A stretch of 64,000 bases of DNA from Ningiella ruwaisensis (GCF_004798935.1 NZ_RAHT01000005.1:248001-312000); one strand, 5' to 3'; shown: positions 38,604-47,706, counted from the stretch's first letter. Notes: a model not told the origin generated them from the letters alone. Made by a program: numbers and translations.

Positions 38604-39077
38604 TTAAACAGCAATGCAATTCGCGATCACCGGATAATCATCTGCTGTCACACTATCATCCAATATCATTTTAATAAGTGTGCCTTCATTACCTTGCGTC
38701 CACCATATTATCCCGTCATTTTCACTTAATCCTTGCTCTGACGCATATTTTGCACCTGATGCCGCGCGCACCGAATACATCTCAATGCGCTGTCCTTGAT
38801 ACTGTAAAACCGCCGATTGTTTATCCGGGCTATTGATATATGTCACATCAAGAGTGCTTTGATTATCACATTGATAACTAAAGCGCTTACTTGTTTCATC
38901 AACACTCGGCATATTTTCAAAAGCGTCAAGCTGTTCTGTGTTTTCACTAACGGTGTCGTTTATAGCGTCACTTACGGTGGCGTTCGATGCGTCATCTTGC
39001 TGATTAGCTGGTGAACACGCCGCCAAACTAAGGGCGAGCACGCTAATCACCACGATGGGATAAGATACTTTTCTCAT
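38604..39077 (-). CDS. MliC-like lysozyme-inhibitor lipoprotein
   Basis: The 157-residue protein has a lipoprotein signal (SLAACSP) and an acidic Ser/Thr-rich linker. Its C-terminal domain reads FSYQCDNQSTLDVTYINSP, then SVRAASGAKYASEQGLSE and IIWWTQGNEG. SGAKY and WW-x-x-G are the signature of the MliC/PliC family that blocks c-type lysozyme at the outer membrane or periplasm. Linker length is longer than in E. coli MliC. AAGGA precedes the ATG. Confidence 0.8.
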   Translation of the reverse strand: MRKVSYPIVVISVLALSLAACSPANQQDDASNATVSDAINDTVSENTEQLDAFENMPSVDETSKRFSYQCDNQSTLDVTYINSPDKQSAVLQYQGQRIEMYSVRAASGAKYASEQGLSENDGIIWWTQGNEGTLIKMILDDSVTADDYPVIANCIAV

Positions 39078-39096
39078 ATTGGTTCCTTATTTTGCG

Positions 39097-40422
39097 TCAT
39101 TGTGCGTCGCCCTGCGCTTGTCGTATAAAAAATTGTTTCACAGGACATAATTTATTTGCTGCAATAAGCCCGGCGTTGCGCGAAAGTTTTAGCAGCGGAT
39201 TCGTTCCACTGAATAATCGTTTAAACCCTTCCATCGTTGCAATGACTTTTTGAGCCTGCGCCTTTCGCTTCCTCTCATACTTGCGTAATTGCCGTTTCGC
39301 ATAAAACGGCTGATTCTGCGAGAGACTCTGCTTGATATTAGCGGCTAAATCAAGCGCATCGGAAATACCAAGATTCGCACCTTGTCCTGCAAGCGGATGA
39401 ATGGTGTGAGCCGCATCTCCGATTAAAGCAAAGGACTGCCCAACCCAGTTGTGCACGTAACGCATTTTTAAGGGGTAGCTAAAGCGCTTTGTCACAAGTT
39501 CAAGCGGACCAAGCTGCATATCAATTGCAACGGCAAGCGCCTTACAAAATTCTTCATCAGATAAGGCATCTAGAGCCATGGCATTTTGCGTATCTTGCGA
39601 ATAAACGATAGAGCATTGGTGAGGATCTGGGAGAGGTAAAAACGCAAGTGGTCCAAAAGGCGTGAAGGCTTGCCGGGCGGTATTGTTATGCGGCATCTGC
39701 GTTTTTACATTGCAGACAATAGCCGTATGATCATAATCCCAGAATGTCATTTTGCATCCCAGGGCCTGACGAACAAAAGAGTTTGCACCATCGGCGCCAA
39801 TCAGAAGCTTGGCAACAATGATTTCGTTTGATGATAATCGCATTTGATAGCCAGCGTCTTCGCTTTGTGAGCTATCACCGGCATATTCAATTTCTTCGAT
39901 TTGCTCACCCAGCACATAGTCAATATTACTTTCGCCTTTAACCATTAGATTTTCCATTGAATTTTGCGCCGTTGAATATAGTGCATCGACTAATATGTCA
40001 TTTTCAACAATTGCCCCAAGTGCAGTTGTATCTGATAAGGCATCATCGCTTAAACTCTGGCTCTTTAGCTCATTAACATCAAAATCAATGCGTCCAAAAC
40101 CGTCCTGTTCCCACACTTGCATGTGCGTATAGTCTTGCTTGCGCTTAATATTTTGCCAGGCTCCGCATGCTTTAAGCGTTTTTTGGCTAGCCAGGCTTAT
40201 CGCACTAACCCGGGGAGCAAAGCTTTGAGGCTTTTGTTTAATTTCTGGTTCAAATGAAAGTGAGTCACTAGCATCAATGATAAGTATATTCAGGGGTGAA
40301 TCCTTTAGCAGCAAGGCTAAGGTTTGTCCAACAATACCTGCGCCAATTACGGCAATATCGACCTGTCTGATTAGGCCGCGTTTTTTGCTTGTTCCTGCCC
40401 GTTTATTTACTTGTGTTGTCAT
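39097..40422 (-). CDS. ubiI: 2-octaprenylphenol hydroxylase, UbiI/VisC type
   Basis: A 441-residue FAD monooxygenase of the UbiH/UbiI/UbiF group. It has the Rossmann motif IAVIGAGIVGQTLALLL, APRVSAIS, YTHMQVWEQDGFGRIDFD (characteristic of UbiI/VisC) and FALIGDAAHTIHPLAGQGANLG for FAD binding. It hydroxylates the aromatic ring in ubiquinone synthesis. The ATG overlaps the ubiH stop by 4 bases. Residues 1-18 form a basic extension before the Rossmann strand. Confidence 0.9.
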   Translation of the reverse strand: MTTQVNKRAGTSKKRGLIRQVDIAVIGAGIVGQTLALLLKDSPLNILIIDASDSLSFEPEIKQKPQSFAPRVSAISLASQKTLKACGAWQNIKRKQDYTHMQVWEQDGFGRIDFDVNELKSQSLSDDALSDTTALGAIVENDILVDALYSTAQNSMENLMVKGESNIDYVLGEQIEEIEYAGDSSQSEDAGYQMRLSSNEIIVAKLLIGADGANSFVRQALGCKMTFWDYDHTAIVCNVKTQMPHNNTARQAFTPFGPLAFLPLPDPHQCSIVYSQDTQNAMALDALSDEEFCKALAVAIDMQLGPLELVTKRFSYPLKMRYVHNWVGQSFALIGDAAHTIHPLAGQGANLGISDALDLAANIKQSLSQNQPFYAKRQLRKYERKRKAQAQKVIATMEGFKRLFSGTNPLLKLSRNAGLIAANKLCPVKQFFIRQAQGDAQ

Positions 40423-41642
40423 CTTAGCCCCATGGCCCTTTGCGCAAATTTTGTTTTTATTGGTCCTAGCGTATTCATTAGCGCCAGTGCTTTATTTCGT
40501 CCCAGTACCAAAGGTAAATAGTGATTGGAAAATCCGCGTACCAGCGCATCGGTCGCATTGATCACTTCCCGTTTGTCTGCTTGGCGCATTTTGCGATAGT
40601 TTGCCAAGCGTTCATAGGCACCGGCGTCATCGTCTCGATGGGCCTTCGAGAGCAACATCGCTAAATCATGAATATCGCGTAAACCCAGATTAAACCCTTG
40701 CCCTGCGATAGGGTGCAGGCTTTGCGCCGCATTGCCCACACACACTACTCGATGACTCACAAAATCTTCCGCTCTTTTAAGAATTAATGGATAGGAATAG
40801 CGGGTTGTGCACGCGGTAAATTTCCCGAGTCGCGTACCAAATAAATTTCCCAGCTCGCCTAAAAACTGTCTATCGTCTAACGCTAAGATATGCTCTGCTT
40901 TATCTGCTGACGTTGTCCAGACAAGCGACATCAGCTTGCCACGCTCTGAGGCGCTTAAGCCATCATCACTCATTGGCAATAGCGCGATGGGACCATATTT
41001 GCTAAATCTTTCAAATGCACGATCTTGATGAGGCAATTGTACACTGACATTGCTAATCACCGCGCTTTGTCCGTAATCATCACCAAGCATGGGTATACCG
41101 AGCATTTCACGTGTGCTAGACGATGCGCCTTCGGCAACGACCAACAATTTTGCCTGGAGTCTGCGTTTGTCGGTGACTATGCTAACAGCATGTTGCGTTC
41201 GCGATATAGACTCAATTTTCTCTGGGGTGAAGTAGGGTATTTTCTGCGCTTGTAATTGCGCATAAAGTGATAAGCCCAAAGACTCTAAACGAATCACTTT
41301 GCCAAGCGCGTCTACCTTTTCGTCCTCTGCATTTAAGCTTACCTGGGCGAGGTGCTTTCTGTCTGACACATGAATATGCTTGATATCACCTGAGGCCAGA
41401 GCATCGATGTCAAAGTGCCAGGCTCGCAAAATCTGGATGGAGCGCTGCGCAAGGGCAATGACGCGCGCATCAAAACTTGGATGTAAGTCAGATTCACTGG
41501 GTGGATGACGCTCAATAACGGCTACCGAATAAGGCGTGAGACGACTGATCGCAAGCGCGGCAGCACAACCGGAAACGCCGCCACCGGCAATTAAAATGTC
41601 ATAGCTTTCAGGCGCTTGAGTATCTGTCTCAGCTTTAGCCAT
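40419..41642 (-). CDS. ubiH: 2-octaprenyl-6-methoxyphenol hydroxylase
   Basis: The 407-residue FAD monooxygenase has YDILIAGGGVSGCAAALAI, DARVIALAQRSIQIL, GPIALLPM and VVCVGNAAQSLHPIAGQGFN. The family usually has GDAAH at the last motif; here it reads GNAAQ, so the conserved Asp and His are changed to Asn and Gln. Otherwise the protein is full length. It starts 2 bp after the pepP stop and overlaps ubiI by 4 bases, as in the E. coli pepP-ubiH-ubiI operon. Confidence 0.9.
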   Translation of the reverse strand: MAKAETDTQAPESYDILIAGGGVSGCAAALAISRLTPYSVAVIERHPPSESDLHPSFDARVIALAQRSIQILRAWHFDIDALASGDIKHIHVSDRKHLAQVSLNAEDEKVDALGKVIRLESLGLSLYAQLQAQKIPYFTPEKIESISRTQHAVSIVTDKRRLQAKLLVVAEGASSSTREMLGIPMLGDDYGQSAVISNVSVQLPHQDRAFERFSKYGPIALLPMSDDGLSASERGKLMSLVWTTSADKAEHILALDDRQFLGELGNLFGTRLGKFTACTTRYSYPLILKRAEDFVSHRVVCVGNAAQSLHPIAGQGFNLGLRDIHDLAMLLSKAHRDDDAGAYERLANYRKMRQADKREVINATDALVRGFSNHYLPLVLGRNKALALMNTLGPIKTKFAQRAMGLR

Positions 41643-41644
41643 TC

Positions 41645-43030
41645 CTATATCCTATCTTTAGGTCCCCTAACCTGCATTTTTTGCAATTGTGCGGACTTAT
41701 CGTCAAGCGCGCTTCCCACGAGCGCCTCAATTTCGTCAATGGTTTTAGGTACCCCATTTGTCATAATTTCTATGCCATTTTCAGTAATGATAACGTCGTC
41801 TTCAATCCGAATGCCGATGCCGCGAAACTGCTTTGGCGCATCACTGTCTGCACTAATATACAAGCCAGGTTCTACCGTTATCACCACCCCTGGCTCAAGG
41901 GGAATATCCATATTTTTGTGTTTATAGCGGCCAACGTCGTGCACATCAAGACCTAAATAATGCCCTAATCCGTGCATGAAATAAGGTCGCCATGCTTCCT
42001 GCTCAATGAGTTCGTTGACCTTGCCATTTAAAATTTTTAAATCAACTAGCCCCGTCACGATGATTTTAACAGCAGCTTGCATCGCCTCGCCAATAGTGGC
42101 GCCAGGTTTAAGTACAGCTAAAGCAGCTAGCTGAGCATCTAATACAAGCTGATAAAGACTGCGCTGAGGCGGCGTAAATTGCCCATTTGCAGGAAAGGTT
42201 CGCGTAATATCACCTGCGTAAGATTGAAATTCAGCGCCTGCGTCAATTAAAATCAAATCACCATCTTGAATTTGGCTCTCGTTTTGAGTGTAGTGCAATA
42301 TACAGGCATTCTCACCACTACCAACAATGGTGCCATAAGCAGGTGAGCGTGCGCCCTGCATCAAAAATTCGTGGTGCAATTCTGCCTCTAGCTGATACTC
42401 ATACATATCAGGACGGGTGACTGACATCGCGCGTTTGTGGGCATCTGCAGAAATTTGCGCCGCCTTTCGCATCAGCTCAAGTTCACTTTCCGATTTTATT
42501 CGACGCATGTCGTGAAGCATGGGCGCCACATCAATAATACTTCGCGGTGCCACCATCGACTGTTTTGGAGCATTTTTGCATCGGGCAAGCGCTTTTTGTA
42601 CAGCGGAATCAACATGAGGATATTTATCTAGCGTATAATAAAGGTGTTCGTGTCCGTTAATCAGTTCGGGCAAAAGTTCATCAAGCGTATCAATGCTATG
42701 AGCTTGATCGATTCCCAACGCTTTTGGTGCTGCCTCAACACCTAATCGTCTTCCATGCCATACTTCAGCGTGCGGATCTTTCGGTAACACAAACATCAAA
42801 GTCGCTGATGCTTCGGTTTCGTTAAGTTCCAACTGATTCGACAGGATTAAAAGCGCATCTGGCTCATTAAAGCCGGTCAAATACCAAAAGTCGCTGTCTT
42901 GTCGAAAAGGATATTCAGTGTCATTACTGCGCGTTTGTAAGCTGGCAGCGGGCACGATAATAATACTTGATGCATCACACTGCGATAATAAAGACTTACG
43001 TCGTGCTTGAAATTCAGATTTTGTGATCAA
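41645..43030 (-). CDS. pepP: Xaa-Pro aminopeptidase
   Basis: The 461-residue M24 peptidase removes N-terminal residues before proline. It has an N-terminal creatinase-like domain (NDTEYPFRQDSDFWYLTGFNEP) and a pita-bread C-terminal domain. The manganese ligands are in IDAGAEFQSYAGDITRTFPA, the HGLGHYLGLDVHD motif, VEPGLYI and RIEDD. The size is close to the E. coli enzyme (441). The ATG overlaps the ygfB stop by 4 bases. Confidence 0.95.
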   Translation of the reverse strand: MITKSEFQARRKSLLSQCDASSIIIVPAASLQTRSNDTEYPFRQDSDFWYLTGFNEPDALLILSNQLELNETEASATLMFVLPKDPHAEVWHGRRLGVEAAPKALGIDQAHSIDTLDELLPELINGHEHLYYTLDKYPHVDSAVQKALARCKNAPKQSMVAPRSIIDVAPMLHDMRRIKSESELELMRKAAQISADAHKRAMSVTRPDMYEYQLEAELHHEFLMQGARSPAYGTIVGSGENACILHYTQNESQIQDGDLILIDAGAEFQSYAGDITRTFPANGQFTPPQRSLYQLVLDAQLAALAVLKPGATIGEAMQAAVKIIVTGLVDLKILNGKVNELIEQEAWRPYFMHGLGHYLGLDVHDVGRYKHKNMDIPLEPGVVITVEPGLYISADSDAPKQFRGIGIRIEDDVIITENGIEIMTNGVPKTIDEIEALVGSALDDKSAQLQKMQVRGPKDRI

Positions 43031-43596
43031 TGGATTACCGGAGACTGTTGTTTGCTATCGAGCAAAGATTTGCCCAATTCGTTAAAACATAACATGGCGC
43101 TGATGCGCACATATTCAACGACTTCAAATAAGGCTTGCTCAGATTCTTCGTCATCGTTCATTTGCTCGTCCATTCTGGCGATTTGCGCAAAATCTTCCAA
43201 GGCTTCTTTAACATCGTCAGAGCACTTGCTTAAATCTGCTTGATAAAGCCCAAAGCCCAGCATGAAACCCTGTACCCAATGCGTGAGCGCTTGTCCACGT
43301 TCATTAATAGGTGAAGCATCATCAGGCAATAAAAGGCGAAGTGAAAAATCAGCCTCTATAAATTGCTGACAAATCTGGTTGTAAACATCCGTAAGCGCTT
43401 GCACAACTTCTTGAGGCAAGGCTTCGCCCTGGTTTATGGTCTCACTAAGGGCTTCCAGCCAGCTTTGATCATCGATATTCATGCCACCAGCAAGCATACC
43501 GCAAAGAATGCCGTGAACCTCCGCGCCGTCTACAACGATTTTATGCTGATTTAATGTATTTGAGAATGCTTCATAAGAAACTTGTGGATTAGACAC
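43027..43596 (-). CDS. ygfB: YgfB/UPF0149 family protein
   Basis: About 189 residues from the GTG at 43596, which has AGG 8 bases upstream and gives the length of E. coli YgfB (192). A TTG at 43635 is in frame but has no ribosome site. EVHGILCGMLAGGMN near the start and FMLGFGLYQADLSKCSDDVKE plus the acidic DEQMNDDEESEQALFEVVEYVRI near the end are the UPF0149 pattern. First gene of the operon with pepP, ubiH and ubiI. In E. coli zapA lies divergently next to it; here 6S RNA does. Confidence 0.9.
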   Translation of the reverse strand: MSNPQVSYEAFSNTLNQHKIVVDGAEVHGILCGMLAGGMNIDDQSWLEALSETINQGEALPQEVVQALTDVYNQICQQFIEADFSLRLLLPDDASPINERGQALTHWVQGFMLGFGLYQADLSKCSDDVKEALEDFAQIARMDEQMNDDEESEQALFEVVEYVRISAMLCFNELGKSLLDSKQQSPVIH

Positions 43597-43712
43597 ATCA
43601 TCTACCTGTTGTTGAATCTGTTGTAATCGTAGCAAAGGGACTGCTTAAATGAAATGAAAACGGCGCTTTTAAGTCATTAAGCTTTGCGTTACCATGTGCT
43701 GCTCAGTTGCCG

Positions 43713-43731
43713 GTCAGGTAGATTACCTGAC
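43713..43731. promoter_or_regulatory. Perfect dyad upstream of 6S RNA
   Basis: GTCAGGTA-GAT-TACCTGAC is an exact 8+3+8 inverted repeat, 48 bp before the predicted 6S 5' end and about 117 bp from the ygfB start. It lies in the shared control region and could be an operator or a short hairpin. No known regulator site is recognised. Confidence 0.5.
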
Positions 43732-43778
43732 AAAAGCTGATGCGCTGATTAACCGTAGGTTAGTTGGCAATAAAACAA

Positions 43779-43964
43779 CGCTTCCTGAGATGTTTGCCAG
43801 TATGCTTCATGTTCCTGGCCGATGCTATAAACCCAGGGGGTTGCCTCTGCTACTATTGTGTAAGCTCGGCTTGTACCGAGAAACCTACGGTAGCGATAAT
43901 ACCTCCACCGTGTCCATTTCGGCGCACGGACGAAAAGCATACAGCGGCATTTTGGGAGGCTCCC
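43779..43964 (+). ncRNA. ssrS: 6S RNA
   Basis: The 5' part CTTCCTGAGATGTTTGCC (43781-43798) and 3' part GGCATTTTGGGAGGCTCCC (43946-43964) form the closing stem as in E. coli 6S RNA (TCTCTGAGATGTT and CATCTCGGAGATTCCC). The central CTCGGCTTGTACCGAG hairpin matches E. coli GCTCGGTCCGTCCGAG at the same relative place, beside the open bubble that mimics a promoter and binds sigma-70 RNA polymerase. Length of about 186 is normal (E. coli 184). A possible minus-10 CAATAA lies 6 bases upstream. In E. coli it is followed directly by fau; here two ribose genes intervene. Confidence 0.88.
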
Positions 43965-44031
43965 AATATTCAATCCAATTGCCAGTAATCAACATTGCGC
44001 GTAAATCGCACTGAATTAGCATGGAATAAGC

Positions 44032-44982
44032 ATGGCTGTTTATAATTTTGGCTCTATAAATATCGACCACGTGTACAAAGTGCCCCATTTTGTCACGCCG
44101 GGCGAAACCCTCTCTTCAACTCATTATGAAAAAATTCTTGGCGGTAAGGGCGCAAACCAATCCGTAGCTTGTGCAAAAGCAGGACTTACGACCTTTCACG
44201 TAGGCAGCATTCACCAAAACGACGAAGCAATGCTTGAAGTCATGCAGCGTGCAAACGTTGATTTATCCCTGGTAAATAGACAATCGCAGACTGCATCCGG
44301 GCATGCCATTATTCAGGTAAATAAAGAAGGCGAAAACGCCATCTTCCTTTATGGCGGTGCGAACCATTTACTGAGCCAAGAACGGATCGAAAGCATACTG
44401 GATAAGGCGAAAAAAGATGATTGGGTCTTATTGCAGAACGAAACAAACTGCGTACAGGATATTATTGATATTGCCTACGATAAAGGTATCAACATAGCGT
44501 TTAACCCCGCGCCAATGACCGACAACATTGCCAATATAGATTTAAGTAAGCTTAGCTTGCTAATCGTCAACGAAGTCGAAGCTATGCAGCTGAGTCAAAC
44601 AGACAACATAGAAGCGGCAAAAGACGTACTTAAAGACCTAAGCGAAAAAACACAGGTGGTGTTAACGCTTGGCAAGCAGGGCGCGATATTTTTAAGTTCA
44701 AGTGCAGCCTCTAATGCGCAGATACAGGTATCGGCATTTAAGGTCGAAGCCGTCGATACAACTGCAGCAGGCGATACGTTTATTGGCTTTTTCCTGGCGC
44801 AATATATCGCTTATTTATCGGCCACGGCCGATGATGCAAATAAAGACACTTTTGCAGTGAAACCAATAGAGAATGCCCTTAAGCACGCCTGTGCGGCCTC
44901 AGCAATTAGCGTAACGCGAAATGGCGCCGCACCCTCTGTTCCCAGTATGGAAGAAGTGCAAGATTTTCTAAGTAAAACTTAA
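44032..44982 (+). CDS. rbsK: Ribokinase (PfkB family)
   Basis: The 316-residue sugar kinase has FGSINIDHVYKVPHFVTPGE and LGGKGANQSVACAKAG near the start. The C-terminal PfkB signature DTTAAGDTFIGFF follows, with catalytic Asp near residue 248. Ribokinase phosphorylates ribose to ribose 5-phosphate. The nucleoside hydrolase that follows 66 bp later would release ribose, and rpiA, two genes further on, would use the product. Together they form a nucleoside-ribose salvage route. 6S RNA ends 67 bp upstream, so the genes could share transcription. Confidence 0.88.
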   Translation: MAVYNFGSINIDHVYKVPHFVTPGETLSSTHYEKILGGKGANQSVACAKAGLTTFHVGSIHQNDEAMLEVMQRANVDLSLVNRQSQTASGHAIIQVNKEGENAIFLYGGANHLLSQERIESILDKAKKDDWVLLQNETNCVQDIIDIAYDKGINIAFNPAPMTDNIANIDLSKLSLLIVNEVEAMQLSQTDNIEAAKDVLKDLSEKTQVVLTLGKQGAIFLSSSAASNAQIQVSAFKVEAVDTTAAGDTFIGFFLAQYIAYLSATADDANKDTFAVKPIENALKHACAASAISVTRNGAAPSVPSMEEVQDFLSKT

Positions 44983-45048
44983 TCTTTCTCTTAATTTCTA
45001 GATTTTCTTATTTTTCTTAAAACCAATGACCAAGCGAATTCAACACAC

Positions 45049-46005
45049 ATGACGCAAACAACACACAAAATCATTTTGGACACTGATCCGGGTATCGACG
45101 ATGCTATGGCAATATTTTTTGCCTTCCAGGCAAGTGAAATTGACGTTTTAGGCTTAACCACGGTTTTTGGAAATGTGCCAGCCGACATGGCGGCAAAAAA
45201 TGGCTTGAGCTTGGTTGAACTTGCTAATTTGGATATTCCCGTTTGCAAAGGTGCAGCGATGCCCCACGTTGGGCCAGAGTCGAGCTACGCCCACTTTGTT
45301 CATGGCGATGACGGCTTTGGCAATATTAACCATCCTGCTCCCAAAGGCGAGCTAGACCCTCGCTCTAGCGCCCAATTTATTGTGGAAATGGCGCGCAAGC
45401 ATCCCGGTGAAATCACCCTTGTGGCGGTTGGGCCCTTGAGCAACCTTGCCCTCGCCTTAAAACTAGAGCCCGAGTTACCTGCATTAATCAAAGCCGTCAA
45501 TATCATGGGCGGCTCTGCGTTTGCACCAGGGAACGTCACCCCGGTCGCAGAAGCAAATATCTGGAACGACGCACATGCTGCAGATATTGTGTTTAGTGCC
45601 TCATGGCCAATCAATATGTTTGGACTCGACGTGACCTATGATCTGCCCTTCCCACCTGATTTTACCGCAAGTCTTGCTGCACGAAATCCTGTATTAGGCG
45701 GGTTTGTGCAAAAAGCCGCTGAATTTTACACGACTTTTTATTCTCAGGGGCGTGACGATAAGGTTTGCTATTTTCATGATGCCTTTCCGCTTGCATACAT
45801 GATTGATCCTAGCTTGTTTGAAATGACGGAAGGACAATTGCGGGTCGGCACCGATCCGCTACATAAAGGACAAACGAGTTTTGCTCCGCTTGGTAGCACA
45901 AGCAGCGAGCTATGGTTGAATCAACCGATTATTAAAGTGGCAACAAAAGTGGATCATCCTCGTTTAACTAAACTGTTTATCGATACGTATGCTATTAAGC
46001 GCTGA
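45049..46005 (+). CDS. Nucleoside hydrolase (IunH/Rih type)
   Basis: The 318-residue enzyme has the calcium-binding motif DTDPGIDDAMAI at residues 11-22, GNVPADMAAKNGLSLVEL, and VAVGPLSNLALALK. The EANIWNDAHAAD stretch and the late His in YFHDAFPLAYMID complete the family pattern. It splits nucleosides into base and ribose. Specificity (purine or pyrimidine) cannot be told. It lies between rbsK and fau on the same strand. Confidence 0.92.
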   Translation: MTQTTHKIILDTDPGIDDAMAIFFAFQASEIDVLGLTTVFGNVPADMAAKNGLSLVELANLDIPVCKGAAMPHVGPESSYAHFVHGDDGFGNINHPAPKGELDPRSSAQFIVEMARKHPGEITLVAVGPLSNLALALKLEPELPALIKAVNIMGGSAFAPGNVTPVAEANIWNDAHAADIVFSASWPINMFGLDVTYDLPFPPDFTASLAARNPVLGGFVQKAAEFYTTFYSQGRDDKVCYFHDAFPLAYMIDPSLFEMTEGQLRVGTDPLHKGQTSFAPLGSTSSELWLNQPIIKVATKVDHPRLTKLFIDTYAIKR

Positions 46006-46104
46006 AGGCTCACGTTATTGAACGCTGACAGCTTATGCTAAAACAAGCTGAAGGCTGAGAGCCAAAGTTTATAGATAAAAGCAATATATTTGAGAGTACT
46101 TACC

Positions 46105-46743
46105 GTGGAGCCAAGTGCCGCAAGATATAGAAATAAGCTAAGAAACACAATGAGGCAAACTTTTCGTGAGAGACGCAGAGCCTTGTCAACAGCGCAGCAA
46201 AAAGAAGCGGCGCTGACATTGGTTGAACAATTCAAACAACATGAATTGTTTGCAAATGCTCAGCATATTGCGATTTATTTAACGAATGATGGCGAACTGG
46301 ACACGCAGGCGCTCATTCAGTATTTTTGGGAGCGTGAGATTGCAGTTTATCTTCCCGTGTTGCACCCCTTTAGTGACGGTCATCTTTTATTTTTGCGCTA
46401 CACGCCCGACTCTGCCATGCGTCCAAATGCCTATGGCATTCTAGAGCCTCAGCTTGACTGTCGACAAATCTGCCCTTTACGTGACCTGGATGTATTGTTT
46501 ACACCGCTTGTCGCTTTTGATGAAGGGGGAAATCGCTTGGGGATGGGCGGGGGTTTTTACGATAGAACACTCGCCTTTTCTGCTATTACAAAAAGCGAAA
46601 GTGGCGATGTAAAGCGCCCAATCATAGTGGGATTAGCGCACGATATTCAAAAATGTTTGAGCTTGCCTACGCAAGCCTGGGATATTCCACTACCCTATAT
46701 ACTAACGCCAACTAAACTTTATCAGTTTACTGATCACAAATAG
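46105..46743 (+). CDS. fau: 5-formyltetrahydrofolate cyclo-ligase
   Basis: About 212 residues. TFRERRRALSTAQQ near the start, VYLPVLHPFSDGHLLFLRY, the ATP/substrate loop LVAFDEGGNRLGMGGGFYDRTL and WDIPLPYILTP match E. coli YgfA/Fau throughout. It converts 5-formyl-THF to methenyl-THF and so connects with the gcv one-carbon flux. The start is uncertain: GTG at 46105 is chosen, TTG at 46090 and ATG at 46150 are alternatives. Linkage of fau with 6S RNA is conserved, apart from the inserted ribose genes. Confidence 0.92.
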   Translation: MEPSAARYRNKLRNTMRQTFRERRRALSTAQQKEAALTLVEQFKQHELFANAQHIAIYLTNDGELDTQALIQYFWEREIAVYLPVLHPFSDGHLLFLRYTPDSAMRPNAYGILEPQLDCRQICPLRDLDVLFTPLVAFDEGGNRLGMGGGFYDRTLAFSAITKSESGDVKRPIIVGLAHDIQKCLSLPTQAWDIPLPYILTPTKLYQFTDHK

Positions 46744-46826
46744 ACATGTCACAAGCTAAACAGGCAAATTACTTTTGATCAAGATATGACGTTTTTATCG
46801 CACAGCATAAATTTTAAGGAACAAAA

Positions 46827-47480
46827 ATGAACCAAGATGATAAAAAAAAGGCGGTTGCGCAAGCTGCACTTAATTATGTTAAAGAAGGTGCGATTATTGG
46901 CGTAGGCAGCGGCTCAACTGTGAACTACTTTATTGATGCTCTAGCGTCAAAAAAGGATGACATCAAAGGTGCGGTTTCCAGCTCAGAAGCTTCTACCGAA
47001 CGCTTAAAATCACACGGCATCGAGGTATTTGATTTAAATGATGTAGGCAGCTTTGATATTTATGTTGATGGGGCCGATGAAATCACTGAACACAAACACA
47101 TGATCAAAGGCGGTGGCGCAGCGCTTACACGTGAAAAGATTGTTGCCGCTGTTGGCAAAACATTTGTGTGCATCATCGATGACAGTAAATTAGTGCCGAT
47201 ACTCGGTGAATTCCCTCTTCCCGTTGAAGTTATCCCGCTTGCTCGCTCCTATGTTGCAAGAGAGTTAGTAAAGCTAGGAGGCGATCCTGAGTATCGCCAG
47301 GGCGTGATCACTGATAACGGAAATGTGATATTGGACGTGCATAATTTAAAAATTATGAATCCTGTTGAACTAGAGCGTGATATTAATCAGATTGCAGGGG
47401 TAGTAACCAATGGTATTTTTGCCAGAAGAGGCGCTGATATTGTGCTAATCGCGAGCGATACGGGCGTAAGCACCTTATAA
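46827..47480 (+). CDS. rpiA: Ribose-5-phosphate isomerase A
   Basis: The 217-residue isomerase has [15 protein letters not shown] (phosphate binding), [11 protein letters not shown] with catalytic Asp, [14 protein letters not shown] with the catalytic Lys, and the end motif [14 protein letters not shown]. It interconverts ribose 5-phosphate and ribulose 5-phosphate. In many gammaproteobacteria rpiA and serA are adjacent, as here. AAGGA lies before the ATG. Confidence 0.96.
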   Translation: MNQDDKKKAVAQAALNYVKEGAIIGVGSGSTVNYFIDALASKKDDIKGAVSSSEASTERLKSHGIEVFDLNDVGSFDIYVDGADEITEHKHMIKGGGAALTREKIVAAVGKTFVCIIDDSKLVPILGEFPLPVEVIPLARSYVARELVKLGGDPEYRQGVITDNGNVILDVHNLKIMNPVELERDINQIAGVVTNGIFARRGADIVLIASDTGVSTL

Positions 47481-47622
47481 AATCCTGATGGCATGTACCA
47501 AGCAAGCTGACAGAAGCTTATTTAGTTGAAATAACAACTATTTATTCATTTAAAGCTCGTACATTTTCCGCATTTTGCGCTTTGCTCCGTGCAAAAAGTT
47601 TGCTATTGTCCACGTCTTAAAT

Positions 47623-47638
47623 AGACGTCTAGATGTCT
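47623..47638 (+). promoter_or_regulatory. Two tandem MetJ boxes upstream of serA
   Basis: AGACGTCT (47623-47630) equals the MetJ consensus box exactly and is followed without gap by AGATGTCT (47631-47638), 7 of 8. Two adjacent 8-bp boxes are the minimum MetJ operator. They lie 69 bp before the serA ATG, next to a TTAAAT that could be a minus-10. MetJ would repress when S-adenosylmethionine is high. Confidence 0.7.
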
Positions 47639-47706
47639 TTAAAACACTAAGCATTATTGTTTTAAATTTTTTAACCTTTTTCAGGATATGAGAGTAAGCG
47701 TGCATC

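Noticed and set aside
43694-44014. 106-codon plus-strand frame over the 6S region
   Set aside because: It overlaps the whole 6S RNA, whose structure explains the sequence; the protein shows no family pattern.
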